A stretch of 64,000 bases of DNA from Chionoecetes opilio (GCA_016584305.1 JACEEZ010013551.1:142001-206000); one strand, 5' to 3'; positions 40,573 through 52,341 are shown, numbered from the stretch's first letter. A program made the numbers and translations. Notes: generated by a model from the letters alone, not told the origin.

Positions 40573-41246
40573 TGTATACACTTAACGCTATTAAGCCCGT
40601 CTTGTGGGTCTTCCTGGGCTCAACGTTAACCAAGTGCTTATTAAAGTTACAGCACAGTTACACACAGAGAACAAAAACACAACAGTAGCCACTAGCCATA
40701 CACGTCTCGAAATGGCGCTTTAGCCTGTGCGGCCCGCCTGGCCAAGCCGGGACGGCGCCGGAACAGCTATCGGCAGCTACCGTCCCGGCTCCAGGGAGGT
40801 CTGTTGGGTACCGCCCTGGCCGGGGAGAGCTGAGGGATACCTCCCCGGCGCTCCAGGTGGTGCGGGCGGCGCCTGCGCCCCGCCCGCACCGCCTTGTGAT
40901 TGCCACACAGGGCAAATTCACGAGACAATGCCCCTGGCCACCGACCGAGCATGTGAGCCTTCAACCAATGGTTGACGCCCTACACGCCCGGCCGGCTGAC
41001 CAGCCCTGCAAAAGCTGCAAGGGCCGGTCCCGGGTTAGCCCGGATGGGTAATTCAGGCGGGACGCAACAACACCGCGTAGGCAGCTTGAGAACCAGTATT
41101 TATTATCCAGTATCGCACTGATATTCCACATCCCAGACCCCACGGTACTGGAGCGTACGCTTCAGAACCTTACGAACAATCCGGCGTCCGAAAAAGGACA
41201 CAGGCCACGAGTCCCCCCAATGCACAGCCCTTCATGTGACCACTAG
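40573..41246. other. GC-rich unassigned segment inside hAT-like element B
   Basis: About 670 bp lie between the outer left terminal repeat and a second, shorter copy of its first 32 bases at 41247. The segment is far richer in GC than its surroundings and contains an 11-bp hairpin stem (AGCCGGGACGG and CCGTCCCGGCT, 40743-40792). An AATAAAT-like motif lies near its right end on the minus strand. It could be a solo LTR or other nested insertion, but no target duplication was identified. Confidence 0.45.
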
Positions 41247-41261
41247 GATGACACTTATTTT

Positions 41262-42797
41262 TCAACTTTCGAAAATCAGTGAAGCCGGGTGACGGTGCTC
41301 TTGTTGGCGTCGGGGAATCTTCCCCGGTGCGCCTCCACCACCTGCAGGATGTACTGCGTCTGGTCCTCGTCCTTGGTGAGGGTCAAATTGTAGTCTTCCA
41401 TCAGGGCGACACCACACTCGGCGAAGTCGTTCAGTACCCGGATGCCGTTGACTGCGGGCTGCGGCGACGTAGCGAGGGTCGTCGTGCCACTCCACCGGGT
41501 CGGTCTCCAGGAAGCCGTCGTCGATCCCCAGGGTGACTAAGAACATTCGCGACGACTTGGTCACGAAGTTTGTGAGGGTCTTTTGCGACAAGTTGGCCTT
41601 GAGATCAACGACGGCTCGCTTGGTGAGGTCTTCCGAGCCCTCATTGGAGCTGAGGGCCTCGATCATGGCCCGCTTTCTTCCCAGCGATAAGTCCTCGTCG
41701 AAGAACGCCAACGGGACGAGGCTCTCACTCAAATACCACAAGTGGCGTCGCGCGAAGCCGTCGGCGAGCGCCTTGGCGAGGGACTTGTCCTCGTACCCGA
41801 CCAAATCCTTCAGGAGGACCAGGTCGTTCGCAGGGGCCGATGTGGGGCTCAGCGCGGCGTACCACGCGAGGACGTAGACCGAGACGATGAACTTGACGTA
41901 CCGAAGGATGCCGGCGCTCTCCCGGGCAGTCAGGTTTGCCTGTCCCCGGAAGAGGTAGATCTTCACAGCGTAGATCAGCTTGGCCATTCAACGCGCGTGA
42001 TGGTGAGCCCCAGGCCGCCGGAATCAAATGCCTCGGGCCGGCATCCCGCCGAGCACGATGACGGAGAGCTCCAGGAGCTCGCGATAGTCATCCCGCGGCT
42101 GGAACTGCAACAGGTGGAGCTTGAGTCCCGCGATGAGGTTGTCCCGGGAGTCCCGGATGGCCTCCGTGAGGTGGTCATCTGGCATGATCTCGTGCTGGTC
42201 CTGATCGATTAAGTCCCACGTGTCCTGGAATCGTGTGAAGAGCGGGATTTGCGGTCCGGACGATGGGGTGTTGAGACAAACCGCGTAGGCCTTCGCGGCG
42301 ATGAGCTCGAGCACGTGGTGCCTGCAGGCGACATTGAGCAGGTCACGACCGAGCTGCTGCTCAATGAGCAGACAGGCCCCTGACCGCGAGCCTGTGTTCG
42401 AGGCCGTCGTGTCGAAGCACATACCCACGACCTGTTCTGCAACGTCCCAACCGTGCAGGGCCTCCACGACAGCGTTTGCCATCGCCAGTCCACTGCCGAT
42501 CTCGAGCTTGGGCACGGAGAGCAGCTTGGTGACGCCGGTCCCAGAGACCAAAATCGGAAGACGGTCGACTTTGCCCCTGCCGCCGGTCGTGGAGTCGGGA
42601 GCCAACTTTCCGTCCCAGTGAACAACGAGGGGTACGCCCGGCGCAAACGAGGCGCCCGTCGACTCACCCATCGACAAACTTTGTTTACTAAACAGCTGAC
42701 GCTTCATAAAAGTGTAGATGGTGTTCACGGCGTTCAAAAAATGTAGATGGCATTCACAGAGTTCAGACAGTCTGGATATGACGTCACTGGAGGACAC
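41262..42797 (-). pseudogene. Orphan transposase-like protein of hAT-like element B, one visible frameshift
   Basis: Two minus-strand open stretches (42024-42797, then 41262-41987) are joined by a frameshift near 42000. The first reads VPLVVHWDGKLAPD, VDRLPILVSGTGVTKLLSVP, VVEALHGWDVAEQVVGMCFD, TTASNTGSRSGACLLIEQQL, GRDLLNVACRHHVLELIAAK, SSGPQIPLFTRFQDTW, and QPRDDYRELLELSVIVLGG. The second reads MAKLIYAVKIYLFRGQANLT, NDLVLLKDLVGYEDKSLAKA, RRHLWYLSESLVPLAFFDED and FLVTLGIDDGFLETDPVEWH. Asp in HWDGK and CFDT and the CRHH motif are candidates for the RNase H-fold active site and hAT CxxH signature. The N-terminal part present in element A (SLGHD...) is lacking, so the protein is also 5'-truncated. 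Best regarded as the element's former transposase. Confidence 0.75.
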
Positions 42798-42885
42798 TAT
42801 TTAGGTTAGGCTGGCCGTCCCGCTGACGTAAATGCTATGAACGTTAGGTTAGGCCGTCCCGATCACACTTAATGGCTTAGAGCGG

Positions 42886-42905
42886 TAGGTTAGGTTAGGT
42901 TAGGT
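42886..42905. repeat. Short (TTAGG)n run
   Basis: Four tandem TAGGT/TTAGG units, with further single copies at 42800-42855. TTAGG is the arthropod telomeric repeat, but such a short run inside a transposon is not a telomere. Confidence 0.8.
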
Positions 42906-43441
42906 AAGGTTTGATAATTTTTATATTCTTCCAGTGACGTTAGTACTCTAGCAGTACCGTCCATGCCTTTGAACCTTGTTTATCTGGTTTTCGTATTTAT
43001 AAGACGATCATGGTGCGGAGTAGTAGAACACATAGTGTCGCGATGGGAAAACACATGGTGAACAGTAACACCGGAGATTTGTGATCACCCGGAACAATTT
43101 TCGTTCCAATATTCTTAGGTACGATACATTCGAAACAAAATAAATGGTACAGAATAGTCTGGAAGATGTGTAGTGACTACATAGTTACATTTAGTAACAT
43201 TTAAAAAGCCGTTGTAAATACACACATATGACCCAAACCCGGAGTAATAGGGATAGGCAGTCCCCCCAAAATTTCCGGGTGTCTGACATTCAAGTGCGAT
43301 GAGGCACGCCTTAAAATTATTTGATCGAGATGAAACTTTTTATGTGGTGTTTTTAGGATAAAAGGAACCAGAAAATCAACTGCCTTTTTTATTTTTCGAA
43401 GAAAAAAATTTGGTCCAAATAGCTGTCACCCTAACTTGTAT

Positions 43442-44346
43442 GGACTGGGTATTGGGCAAAGTTGTAGATCAAAGTAATTGTGGAGCATCCCTCGGCAACA
43501 CCAAGATCACTGATCTTGTTTTTGCCGATGATGCAATTATCTTTGCTGAGTCGCTGGAGGTCCTGGCGATGGCTCTCGAGCGCTGCAACGAGGAGGCAAA
43601 GCCTTTGGAACTTGAGATCTCCGGGCTTAAGACCAAGTCCAAGTGATTGGAGTATTACTAGATGAAACAGTACAGTCTGTTCATGTGTGCGGTGAGGACA
43701 TTGAGATCTTGGAAAGTTTTAACCATACCTTGGTAGCGCAGTCCATAATGACGGCGAGTCACGTCAAGAAGTATTACGGTGGATTGGCATAGCCCACGGT
43801 GTTATGGACTCGCTCAGCAGGAGTATTTGGCGTTGTCCGTATCTGTGCAGGAGGACACAGATCCGGATCTTCAAGTTGCTTGTGATCCCTGTCTTACTTC
43901 GACATGGTTGTGAGACATGGACACTAAATAGCGACTTGAAGAGACGAATCGATGCCTTTGGTAATAAGTGTCTTCGCAGAATCATGGGGTATCGCTGGGA
44001 TGATTAAGTGTCAAATCAGCGATTGCACCGTGAGACTGAATCGAGGCCTATTACCTGCATAGTCCGTCAGCGCCAACTTCGGCTATATGGGCATGTGGCA
44101 CGCTACCCTGAAACCGATCCTTCCCATCGGGTTGTATCTGTAAGAGACAATCCGGCATGGAGGAGGCCAAGGGGGCGCCGACAAGGCTCGTGACTGGGGC
44201 AAGTTGATGTTTCTTGTCGAGAGCTGCTTGGTATGGGAAAGGAGCCTGCATGGGGACTCGCGCATGGTGACCCCCGTGAGTGGCGTCGTAGGGTGGGCGA
44301 GGCGACGCGCCCCCGGCGTATGCCCCCAACGATGATTGATATATAT
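43442..44346 (+). pseudogene. LINE ORF2 3' part (RT end, C-terminal domain and tail)
   Basis: Continues the RT at MDWVLGKVVDQ with ITDLVFADDAIIFAESLEVL (the FADD catalytic box), then in several frames EDIEILESF, IWRC-YLCRRTQIRIFKLLVI, PVLLRHGCETWTL, LKRRIDAFGNKCLRRIMGYR, RQRQLRLYGHVARYPETDPS and PAWRRPRGR. It ends in TATGCCCCCAACGATGATTG, the family's 3' end with a short GATT-type tail. Frameshifts and a stop (near 44007) show decay. Confidence 0.8.
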
Positions 44347-44660
44347 CTCCGTGTCCAATTTTTTTATACTTTTTTCCATGCCTCATCCCATATTCTCTTT
44401 GCCCTCTCACATCTTCCATTAAACCATTCTTTCTTTCTGTTTTCTCTTGGTGTATGTAGTGGTACGTCTTTTTCAACTCCTTGCTCATATATGCTCAGAA
44501 AAATGTTGTATTTCACTTGCACATCGGTCACTCCTTTCATTTCTTGTCAGTCAAGTTCTTCATAGTATTTTTTCAGTTCTTCCATGTTAGCTTTTCCAGT
44601 CTCTTCTGCTCCTTTTGTACAATTCCTCTTCCTCCTTTATTTCCTCTTTTGTCTCCATTG
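44347..44660 (-). mobile_element. Fragment of a CR1/jockey-like LINE, minus strand
   Basis: The minus strand reads GLMEDVRGQREYGMRHGKKY, recalling the basic KKRDEAWKKW linker that lies between endonuclease and RT in such LINEs. Short and decayed. Confidence 0.4.
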
Positions 44661-44667
44661 CTAAGAA

Positions 44668-45000
44668 TACCGTATTTTACAGCTTATAAGACTCTGCATC
44701 TTGGAAGACGCACTCTGATGTTGGAAAGAAATTTCTGAGACAAAAAATCAGTAGGCGGTAACGAAAATCAGTAGGCGGTGGTCCGAAGTGTCTTTCTGTT
44801 GCTCTGTTCCTATGTTCTTTGGTGTATCGTACAACTTTTAGCTTGTATGCGATAGTATAAGTAAATCGTTTTGATGAATTCGTCATGGGTGATAACTTCC
44901 AGGACTGAAAAGGGCTTGTGATACGTGTGACAGCCTGGTGATAAATATACATCAACACTAGCAGACGATAGTTGGCGCTGTTGGGCGCCAGTAACATCAC
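44668..45000 (-). mobile_element. Pogo-type element fragment with helix-turn-helix coding remnant
   Basis: The left border carries ACCGTATTTTACAGCTTATAAGACTC, related to the CCGTATTTGCC ends nearby. On the minus strand an open stretch (44677-44886) reads TNSSKRFTYTIAYKLKVVRY, TKEHRNRATERHFG. This is the psq/Brinker-type helix-turn-helix at the N-terminus of many pogo-like transposases (YKLKVV-YA-EHGNRAA-R-FG). The rest of the transposase is missing. TACCGCCTACTGATTTT is tandemly duplicated at 44741-44780. Confidence 0.55.
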
Positions 45001-45379
45001 AGCATGAGGACAGATTAGTTGATTTAAATGTCTTATGGTATTTGAAATACTTGTAACAGATAAGTACTGAGGTTACCTCTGTGGCCCATCTTTGTTGAAC
45101 AGGGGAGGACAAGCAGGTGCTGTCAACTCAATCATGGGGTGAGGAAAGGACTATGGCGATACACATTCCTGCCTATTTCTCTTTAAACAAATCCTAAAAC
45201 ATTCAAAATTTCCATATCATTTGTTTCCTTATTTACTTGAATACGGATAACAATCTGTAGTTGCTTCAACCTCCAGTACCATAACAAGTCTTTCCTACAC
45301 TGACTCTCTGAAAGTTAACAAAAACTTTGAACCATGAATCTAATGCACAGGTAGCAATACATAAGTTTTCAACACTAAC

Positions 45380-45643
<264 letters not shown>

Positions 45644-45884
45644 CTAGGATACTGCGTGGTAAATTAGAAGGCATAGATGAGATAACTAGAAACGTTTAAA
45701 TATGGAGATGCAGGGAACTAAAGGCGCCGTCAAACTAGCACTATTTCGTCGATGTCTACGATTCCCGTCGTTTTTTTCTCATTCTGTCTAGTTTTTCCGT
45801 CTGAATCAGTCAGACGATGATGATCGTCTCTGCATGGAAAGTTGTCATCAACTTTCATAGTCACATCAAAATCCATAGTGATTA

Positions 45885-47380
45885 CTGTATTTGCCGGCGC
45901 ATAAGACGCAGTTTTTTCCTCAGAAAGGGAATGCAAAATTCACCATGCGTCTAATGCGGCCATATTACTAATGACAGGTCGGGCAGAGAAGGCATAATGG
46001 CCGGGTGGTGTATTACTAAGGGGGTCTCGAGTGATCTGTGTTGAGCAGTAGATCCCTGAACACAAATTTGTAACCGTGTTACTAAAATATCAACAGTAAT
46101 GCATAACACCAAGAAAAAGTTCAGAGTTTAAGAGAAAACAAGAGTGGGGCAGCAAGGTGGCTATTTCTGCTGCCAAGATGGCCGTCATATGTAAACATCA
46201 CCCCCCTCCCGCAGTCCCGCTGCCGCTCTCCACTGTAAATGGATGGGAGAAAGGGTAGGCCTTTATACCACCTCGATCCCTCAATCCTCACCCCTGTATC
46301 TCTATAGATAAGGAAATTGTATACTATAACTGGAAAGAGTGCTAGTAAAAAGGCTGCAACGGTACCTGTAGACAGGACAGAAGCCTTTCCACACATCACA
46401 CCAAGACCAAGACCCATCACGGCGCCACAACTTTATCCGCCTCAAGGCCGAATCACACCATACCATCATGCCTTGACCTGTACCTTCCTGAGGAAGACTA
46501 ATCAACCCTCGCGACTGTGATAGATCCACAGGTGTAAACCATGGCGAATATCTTCGATCCCAACATCGGTGCCCTTCAACAATAAACAAAAAGGTAGGCA
46601 TACAGGAATACATGGTAGTTTACAGGAACTACCTCACGTAGGTCTCACAGCCTCTTGTAGCTTCCTTATTTTCTATGTTCTTATGTAATGTTTACCTTAC
46701 AGTGTTTGTCAAACATTGCTAAGCTTCACACTGCCATCAGTATTGGTATTTTCATTTTATCTCTATATCTTCTTACTAAACCAAACCCCACCTCTAACAC
46801 TAACCTAATCTGATTTAACCTAACTTAGCTTTCTGGCTGAAATAACAGTAGATTTTCGGTAGTACATATAATGCCATTAATATTCTATTGCGCCATGAAA
46901 ATGGGGCTCAAAATACACAGAATGAAGAAAGATACACGATAATAGAGGTAAGAACCTTAGACTTTTGAAAGCCCACTAGAGAAATAATACCATTATTTTT
47001 ACTGCAAATTTTCCAGTCTAAAACACATAGCAGAAAAGCAACAAAGGTATACTTACAGCATTAAATCAAAGCTAAATGTCATAGGTAGATAATATTAGAA
47101 TATCAATTCGTGGGAGCATCCTGCAATAAATGACCGAGTTTGGTTTACCCTACATATTCTCTTTACATTTTAACTAGTATAATTTTTCATTCACATTCAC
47201 TGCACTGTGAATATTGTATTTGGGTACATGCTCTAAATCATTTGTTTTCCCTTACAAAACCTATTTTTTACTAACTTAATAAATTTATGAGAAGTAAATA
47301 TGTCTTCAGAACACTAATAATTTTTTCTCTCAAAATATTTACGTAAAATACGGGTGCGTCTTATGCGCCGGCAAATACGG
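45885..47380. mobile_element. Pogo-type MITE, CCGTATTTGCC family, copy 2 (complete)
   Basis: The ends CTGTATTTGCCGGCGCATAA and, opposite strand, CCGTATTTGCCGGCGCATAAG are flanked by TA on each side (45883-45884 and 47381-47382). GACGCA follows both ends. The interior near the left end matches 410-1544 in reverse orientation. No transposase frame is visible, so it would be non-autonomous. Confidence 0.8.
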
Positions 47381-47447
47381 TACTTTAAAGATATTAGATA
47401 TAAATCAGTATTCTTTTACAAATTATTATTAAATATATTTGCAAGTA

Positions 47448-48511
47448 CAGTCAAACCTCGATATAACGGACTAAAGGGGGGGGGGGGGGAGTGGTCCGTT
47501 AAAGCCAATTGTCCGTTATAGCGAGGGTATCTTCCCAAGGGTGGAAAAATATATGAAAAAAAAGTGAAATAAATGAGAAATAATCACACACAACCAGACT
47601 GTGTAGCTATGTTGGGAGGTAAACAGTGACTGGCACTACATGCTGAATTGGTCCGCTCCTACACGTGAAATAAATGAGAAATAATCTCAAAAACAACCAG
47701 ACCATGTAGCTATGTTGGGAGGTAAACAGTGACTAGCGCTACATCAGGGATTTGGCACACTCGCCCACGACTGTTCGGGACTGGTATTAGGAGAGGTAGT
47801 AAGTATCCAGGCTCGCTCATTACTGCTTGGTATGCTATGAAATTTCATTATTCTAGTTGAATGTAGACATATAATTACATTTGAATTGCTATTATTCATA
47901 CATATGAGTAAGGATATGAAAATACTTTCAAGGCGTTCATCCACGCCTGGCAGCGCGGCCGCGGCAGCAGCAGCAGCATCATGAGACATTATAATCACCC
48001 CAAAATAGATAAAAAGGAAAAAATCTCCCGTAAAGTGATGGGTTATCCCTAAAATGTTGATGCTTTCTCTCACCGTCGGACTAGTCTAGCTCAAGCTCTA
48101 GTGAAAGGTAAATAAACTACGAGCCAGATTCAGCCGTGGCTTCCAAAGTTATTGCATATTATCATGACTAATGCTCATTATTATATATATTATATGGTTG
48201 TGAAGTGCAGTTCTATACACGTGTCACTATTTAGGTCAGTGTAGCACTGCGTGTCACCTTAGATAAGGGTGATTTAGGGTGTTGAGGTGACAGGGAGACG
48301 TAGCAGCGACCACGCCATAACACTAATAGTCAATATTTTAAACAATACACACCTTCTACACTAAATCACTAGCAACACAGGCTCCTTCCTTATATATCTT
48401 AATATGTGATACATCAAAACTCCTTAAAACCCAAGCATTCCAAAGTAAACTGAAAAAATAATACAATTATGTTGAGTTGACAATTTGAGCGGCGATAAGC
48501 GGTCTGATATG

Positions 48512-48576
<65 letters not shown>

Positions 48577-48649
48577 ATTATAATAATAATAAATTGTCAC
48601 GCAAATGGAGTCCGTTACATCCGAAGTCCGTTATATCGAGTTTTGACTG
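47448..48649. mobile_element. Pogo-type element, CAGTCAAACCTCGATATAACGG family, copy 2
   Basis: Inverted ends CAGTCAAACCTCGATATAAC and CAGTCAAAACTCGATATAAC, with TA at 47446-47447 and 48650-48651. Its interior matches the element at 9349-10486 in inverted orientation. It contains a poly(A) run of about 58 bases at 48516-48574. The right TA is shared with the next element. Confidence 0.85.
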
Positions 48650-48837
48650 TACAGTCAAACCTCGATATAACGGACTAAAGGGGGGGAGGAGTGGTCCGTT
48701 AAAGCTGATTGTCCGTGACAGCGAGGGTATTTTCCCAAGGGTGGAAAAATATAGGCAAAACAGAAAAATTTGTGAAATAAATTAGAAATAATCACAAACA
48801 CAAGCAGACCGTGTAGCTATGTTGGGTGGTAAACAGT

Positions 48838-50369
48838 CAATCAATCAATCATTGGGGGCATACGCCTGGGGGCGCGTCGCCTCGCCTACCCTACGACGCC
48901 ACTCCCGGGGGTCACCACGCGCGAGTTCCCATGCAGGCTCCTTTCCCATACCAAGCAGCTCTCGACAAGAAACATCAACTTGCCCCAGCCACGAACCTTA
49001 TGGGCGTCCCCTTGGCCTCCTCCACGCCGGATTGTCTCTTACAGATACAACCCGATGGGAAGGATCGGTTTCAGGGTAGCGTGCCACATGCCCATATAGC
49101 CACAGTTGGCACTGACGGACTATGCAGGTAATAGGCCTCGATTCAGTCTCACGGTGCAATCGCTGATTTGACACGTAATCATCCCAGCGATACCCCATGA
49201 TTCTGCGAAGACACTTATTACCATAGGCATTGATTCGTCTCTTCAAGTCACTATTTTAGTGTCCATGTCTCACAACCATAGAGTAAGACAGGGATCACAA
49301 GCGACTTGAAGATCCGGATCTTTGTCCTCCTGCACAGGTACGACAACGCCAAATACTCCCGCTGAGCGAGTCCATAACACCGTGGGCTATGCCAATCCGC
49401 CGTAAGACTTCTTGACGTGACCCGCCGTCATTATGGACTGCACTACCAAGGTATGTAAAACTTTCCAAGATCTCAATGTCCTCGCCACACGCATGAACAC
49501 ACTGTACTGCTTCATCTAGTAAGTCTCCAAACACCTGGACCTTGGTCTTGAGCCAGGAGACCTCAAGTCCCAAAGGCTTTGCCTCCTCGTGCAGTGCCTC
49601 GAGAGCCATCACCAGGACCTCCAGCGACTCAGCAAAGATTACTGCATCATCGGTAAAAACAAGATCAGTGATCTTGGTGTTGCCGACGGATGCTCCACAA
49701 TCACTTTGATCTACAACCTTGTCCAATACCCAGTCCATACAAGCGTTGAAAAGTGATGGGGCAAGGACGCACCCTTGCCCCACTCCTGTATTCACAGGAA
49801 AGAAGCTGGATACACCTGCCCCACACTTCACAGCACTCTCAGTCCCAGAATACAGACCAGTTATCAAACCAATAGTCCTTGCAAGAATCCCTCGAAGTTG
49901 CAGAAGATCCCAGAGTGACTCACGATGCACTGAGTCAAACGCCTTCTTGAGATCAAAATAGGCTGCAAGCATCCCCTGTCGAAACTCACGTCGGCGTTCC
50001 ACCAGGACATGAAGCGCTAGGATACGGTCCGTTGTTGACTTACCAGGCGTGAACCCAGACTGCTGAGGTCTCTGATGACTGTGAATTCGTGTCAGCAATA
50101 GATGGGCAAGCACCTTGCCTGGTACGCTGAGCAGTGTAATACCGCGGTAATTGTTGCAGTTCTGACGGTCCCCTTTCCCTTTCCAGATAGGGACGACCAG
50201 CCCCCTTTTCCAGTCAGGAGGAATGGTACCTGATTGCCACACGGCAGTCAGGACAGCATGCAACCCGCGGATCATGGCCTCACCCCTAGCTTTGAGGAGC
50301 TCAGCACTGATATTACAAACACCAGCTGCCTTTCCACCCCTCAACTTTGCTACAGCCTCTCTGACTTCG
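48838..50369 (-). mobile_element. LINE copy nested in the pogo-type element, with target duplication
   Basis: A 5'-truncated minus-strand LINE of the same family as 39497-44346. The 3' end reads GGCGTATGCCCCCAATGATT with (GATT)n tail at 48838-48855. GTAAACAGT is duplicated at 48829-48837 and 50370-50378. The open frame 49295-50344 shows RGGKAAGVCNISAELLKARG, GITLLSVPGKVLAHLLLTRI, SGFTPGKSTTDRIL, AYFDLKKAFDSVHRESLWDL, GQGCVLAPSLFNACMDW and LVFTDDAVIFAESLEVLV. The FADD box is FTDD, keeping both Asp residues. The C-terminal part (RRINAYGNKCLRRIMGYRWD, 48998-49246) is in another frame. It is the best preserved RT in the window. Confidence 0.88.
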
Positions 50370-50816
50370 GTAAACAGTGACTGGCGCTAAATGCTGGATT
50401 TGGTATGTTCCTGCACGCTGTGTAATAAATGAGAATTAATCACAAACACAACCAGACCGTGTAGCTATGTTGGAAGGTAAACAGTGACTGGTGCTACATA
50501 GCAAGCTCACCCACGACTGCACGGGAGTGGTATTAGGAGGTAGTAAGTCTCCAGGCTCGCTCATTACTGCTTGGTATGCTATGAAATACCATTATTCTAG
50601 GTGAATGTAGACATATAATCGCATTTTAATGGCTATTATTCATACATATGAGTAAATAGATAAAAATACAAGCAAGGCGCTCATCCACGCCTGGCAGCGC
50701 AGCGCGGCCACGGCAGCAGCAGTGTTGTCGTTAAGATATAATTATAAGACACAAGTTACCCATGTACACAAGATGACATGATCCTTTCCTATCCTTACTT
50801 GCATCAACATTGAATT

Positions 50817-51005
50817 TCACAGCATATTCTCGAGTTTGTCCTTAGCCTTGTGAGTATCCCTCACTGTTTGTTTCTTTACACCATATTCGACACACACCCG
50901 GGCGACAGAAACACCAGACTCCACCTTCTTAATGAGTTCTAATTTCTCTGCAATACTTAGATTCACACGCTTCCTTTTGTCACTTCCCTTCTGTTTCGAT
51001 GCCAT
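50817..51005 (-). pseudogene. N-terminal remnant of a pogo/Jerky-like transposase
   Basis: Reads MASKQKGSDKRKRVNLSIAE, KLELIKKVESGVSVARVCVE, YGVKKQTVRDTHKAKDKLEN. This is the psq-type helix-turn-helix that opens Tigger/Jerky-like transposases. The frame stops after 62 residues; CENP-B-type and DDE parts are absent. It suggests that the CAGTCAAACCTCGATATAACGG family derives from an autonomous Tigger-like element. Its position within copy 3 supports that link. Confidence 0.75.
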
Positions 51006-51033
51006 AATGACTTCACTGCACTGAACAAGTCTA

Positions 51034-51218
51034 AAGGCGTTTTCTGCGGGGATCCTGGTTGTAACCGAAAAATTTTCGGTTGCTCAAATTTCGATCCCTG
51101 TTCAACCATCCAGGGAAGATGATTGACCCGACCCGCAAACATTTGTTGTTGTTGTTGTGACCGTTTGCAACCAAAAATTTTCCGGTTGCAATAAAAAATC
51201 CCCCACAGAAAACGCCTT
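51034..51218. mobile_element. Small hairpin MITE (about 185 bp)
   Basis: The ends AAGGCGTTTTCTGCGGGG and AAGGCGTTTTCTGTGGGGG on opposite strands, with inner GGTTG...CAACC pairs (AACCGAAAAATTTTCGGTTG), form a long hairpin. No coding capacity. The target duplication is unclear. Confidence 0.65.
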
Positions 51219-51567
51219 AAATAAGCATATAAAACAACAGAAAACAGGCGAAAACAGCTTAAACTGAGCTTGTAAACAAGTGCTCCGACTGTCATATATG
51301 TACCACGCACTCGAGTGGCAGAAGAAACTTGGTTGTAAAGGGCGGTCAATTAGCTCCTTTTCCGTCGTCCCCAGACGCGAGCTGACGGGGTTCCGACAAG
51401 CCAACAAAAGACCGCATCCAATGCACATTTTTTAGCTAGTTTATGCTTGCAACGATTGCAATATACATAAGTAAAATGTATAAGCAGCGATAGCAAAGCC
51501 TGGGTGTGGAGCCAATGTTTGTTTACATTTGACTGCATTGCCAAATAGTGCAGACGACAGCTGTATC

Positions 51568-51825
51568 ATTCACTCTTTCACCCAGGGTTTGTCCAGCGAG
51601 CTGGCTCGCGACGCCAAATTTCACCCTCTCAGTGCGAGTTGGAGCTCATTATTACCGATCTTTGGGCAATAATGGAACTCACACACCACCACCCCATCCC
51701 CTTGCTCAAAGGGGGAACAGTAACGCCCGAATTTGTTCAAGTGAAAAATCCCGGAGCGCCGAGGATTCGAAACGCCACCACCAGAGTGAGAGACCAGAAC
51801 GTTATCACCTGACCATCGCGCGGTG
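51568..51825 (-). mobile_element. tRNA-derived SINE
   Basis: On the minus strand the 5' head has box A-like GATGGTCAGGTGATAACG and box B-like GTTTCGAATCCTC at tRNA spacing, then an unrelated body ending near TCGCTGGACAAACCCTGGGTG. The anticodon arm is degenerate, so it is a SINE rather than a tRNA gene. Confidence 0.6.
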
Positions 51826-51879
51826 TTTTGTGTGTGTAACGCTGTGCAGTCTCCCGGGGTAGAAACTTCAGTTAACACT

Positions 51880-52036
51880 AGAGGAGGAGGGAGGAGGGAG
51901 GAGGAGGAGGAGGGGAGGAGGAGGGGAGGAGGAGAGGAGGGAAGGAGGAGAGGAGGAGAGGAGAGGAGAGGAGAGGAGAGGATAGGAGAGGGGGAGGAGG
52001 AGGAGGAGGAAGGAGAGGAGAGGAGAGGAGAGGACA
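51880..52036. repeat. (GGA)n/(GAGGA)n purine-rich repeat
   Basis: About 155 bp of irregular GGAGGA and GAGAGGA units, almost purely purine on the plus strand, able in principle to form triplex or G-rich structures. Confidence 0.93.
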
Positions 52037-52341
52037 AGCCTACGAAGCGAAACTTAAGAGAAAGAGGTCACAAGAAAAGTCAAGAAATTGTAATACGTAC
52101 TAATATTCAATATTTTAACCAACATACACATCTTCTACAACTAAATCACTAGCAACACCGGCTCCTACCTTATATATGATACACTAAAACTCCTTAAAAC
52201 CCAAGCATTTCAAAATTTAAAAGAAAAAAATTATGTCGAGTTGACGATTCCAGCGGCGATAAGCGGTCTGATATGCCATTCTTGCCCGCAAATTTGTCTC
52301 GTGAATGGAGTCCGTTAAAAGGTCGAATCGGTTTGACTGTA

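Larger units (their letters stand above)
40437..43433 (-). mobile_element. Complete hAT-like DNA transposon B with 8-bp target duplication
   Basis: Begins TAGGGTGACACTTATTTT and ends, on the opposite strand, TAGGGTGACAGCTATTTGG. Terminal inverted repeats of about 140 bp pair 40437-40578 with about 43290-43433 and share GGCAGTTGATTTTCTGGTTC and GTGCCTCATCGCACTTGAATG. ACTTGTAT is duplicated exactly at 40429-40436 and 43434-43441. Removing the element and one duplicate restores the LINE codons FNTCMDW. It encodes the orphan protein on the minus strand. A partial second left end lies inside it at 41247. Confidence 0.9.
48652..52339. mobile_element. Pogo-type element, same family, copy 3, with nested insertions
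   Basis: Starts CAGTCAAACCTCGATATAAC directly after the TA that ends copy 2 and ends with GGTTTGACTG before TA at 52340-52341. Inside are a minus-strand LINE (48838-50369), an N-terminal transposase remnant (50817-51005), a small MITE (51034-51218), a SINE (51568-51825) and a GGA-rich repeat. Subtracting these leaves sequence similar to the two other copies. Confidence 0.75.

Noticed and set aside
42886..42905. Interstitial telomere
   Set aside because: Only four units, located inside a transposon with intact ends.
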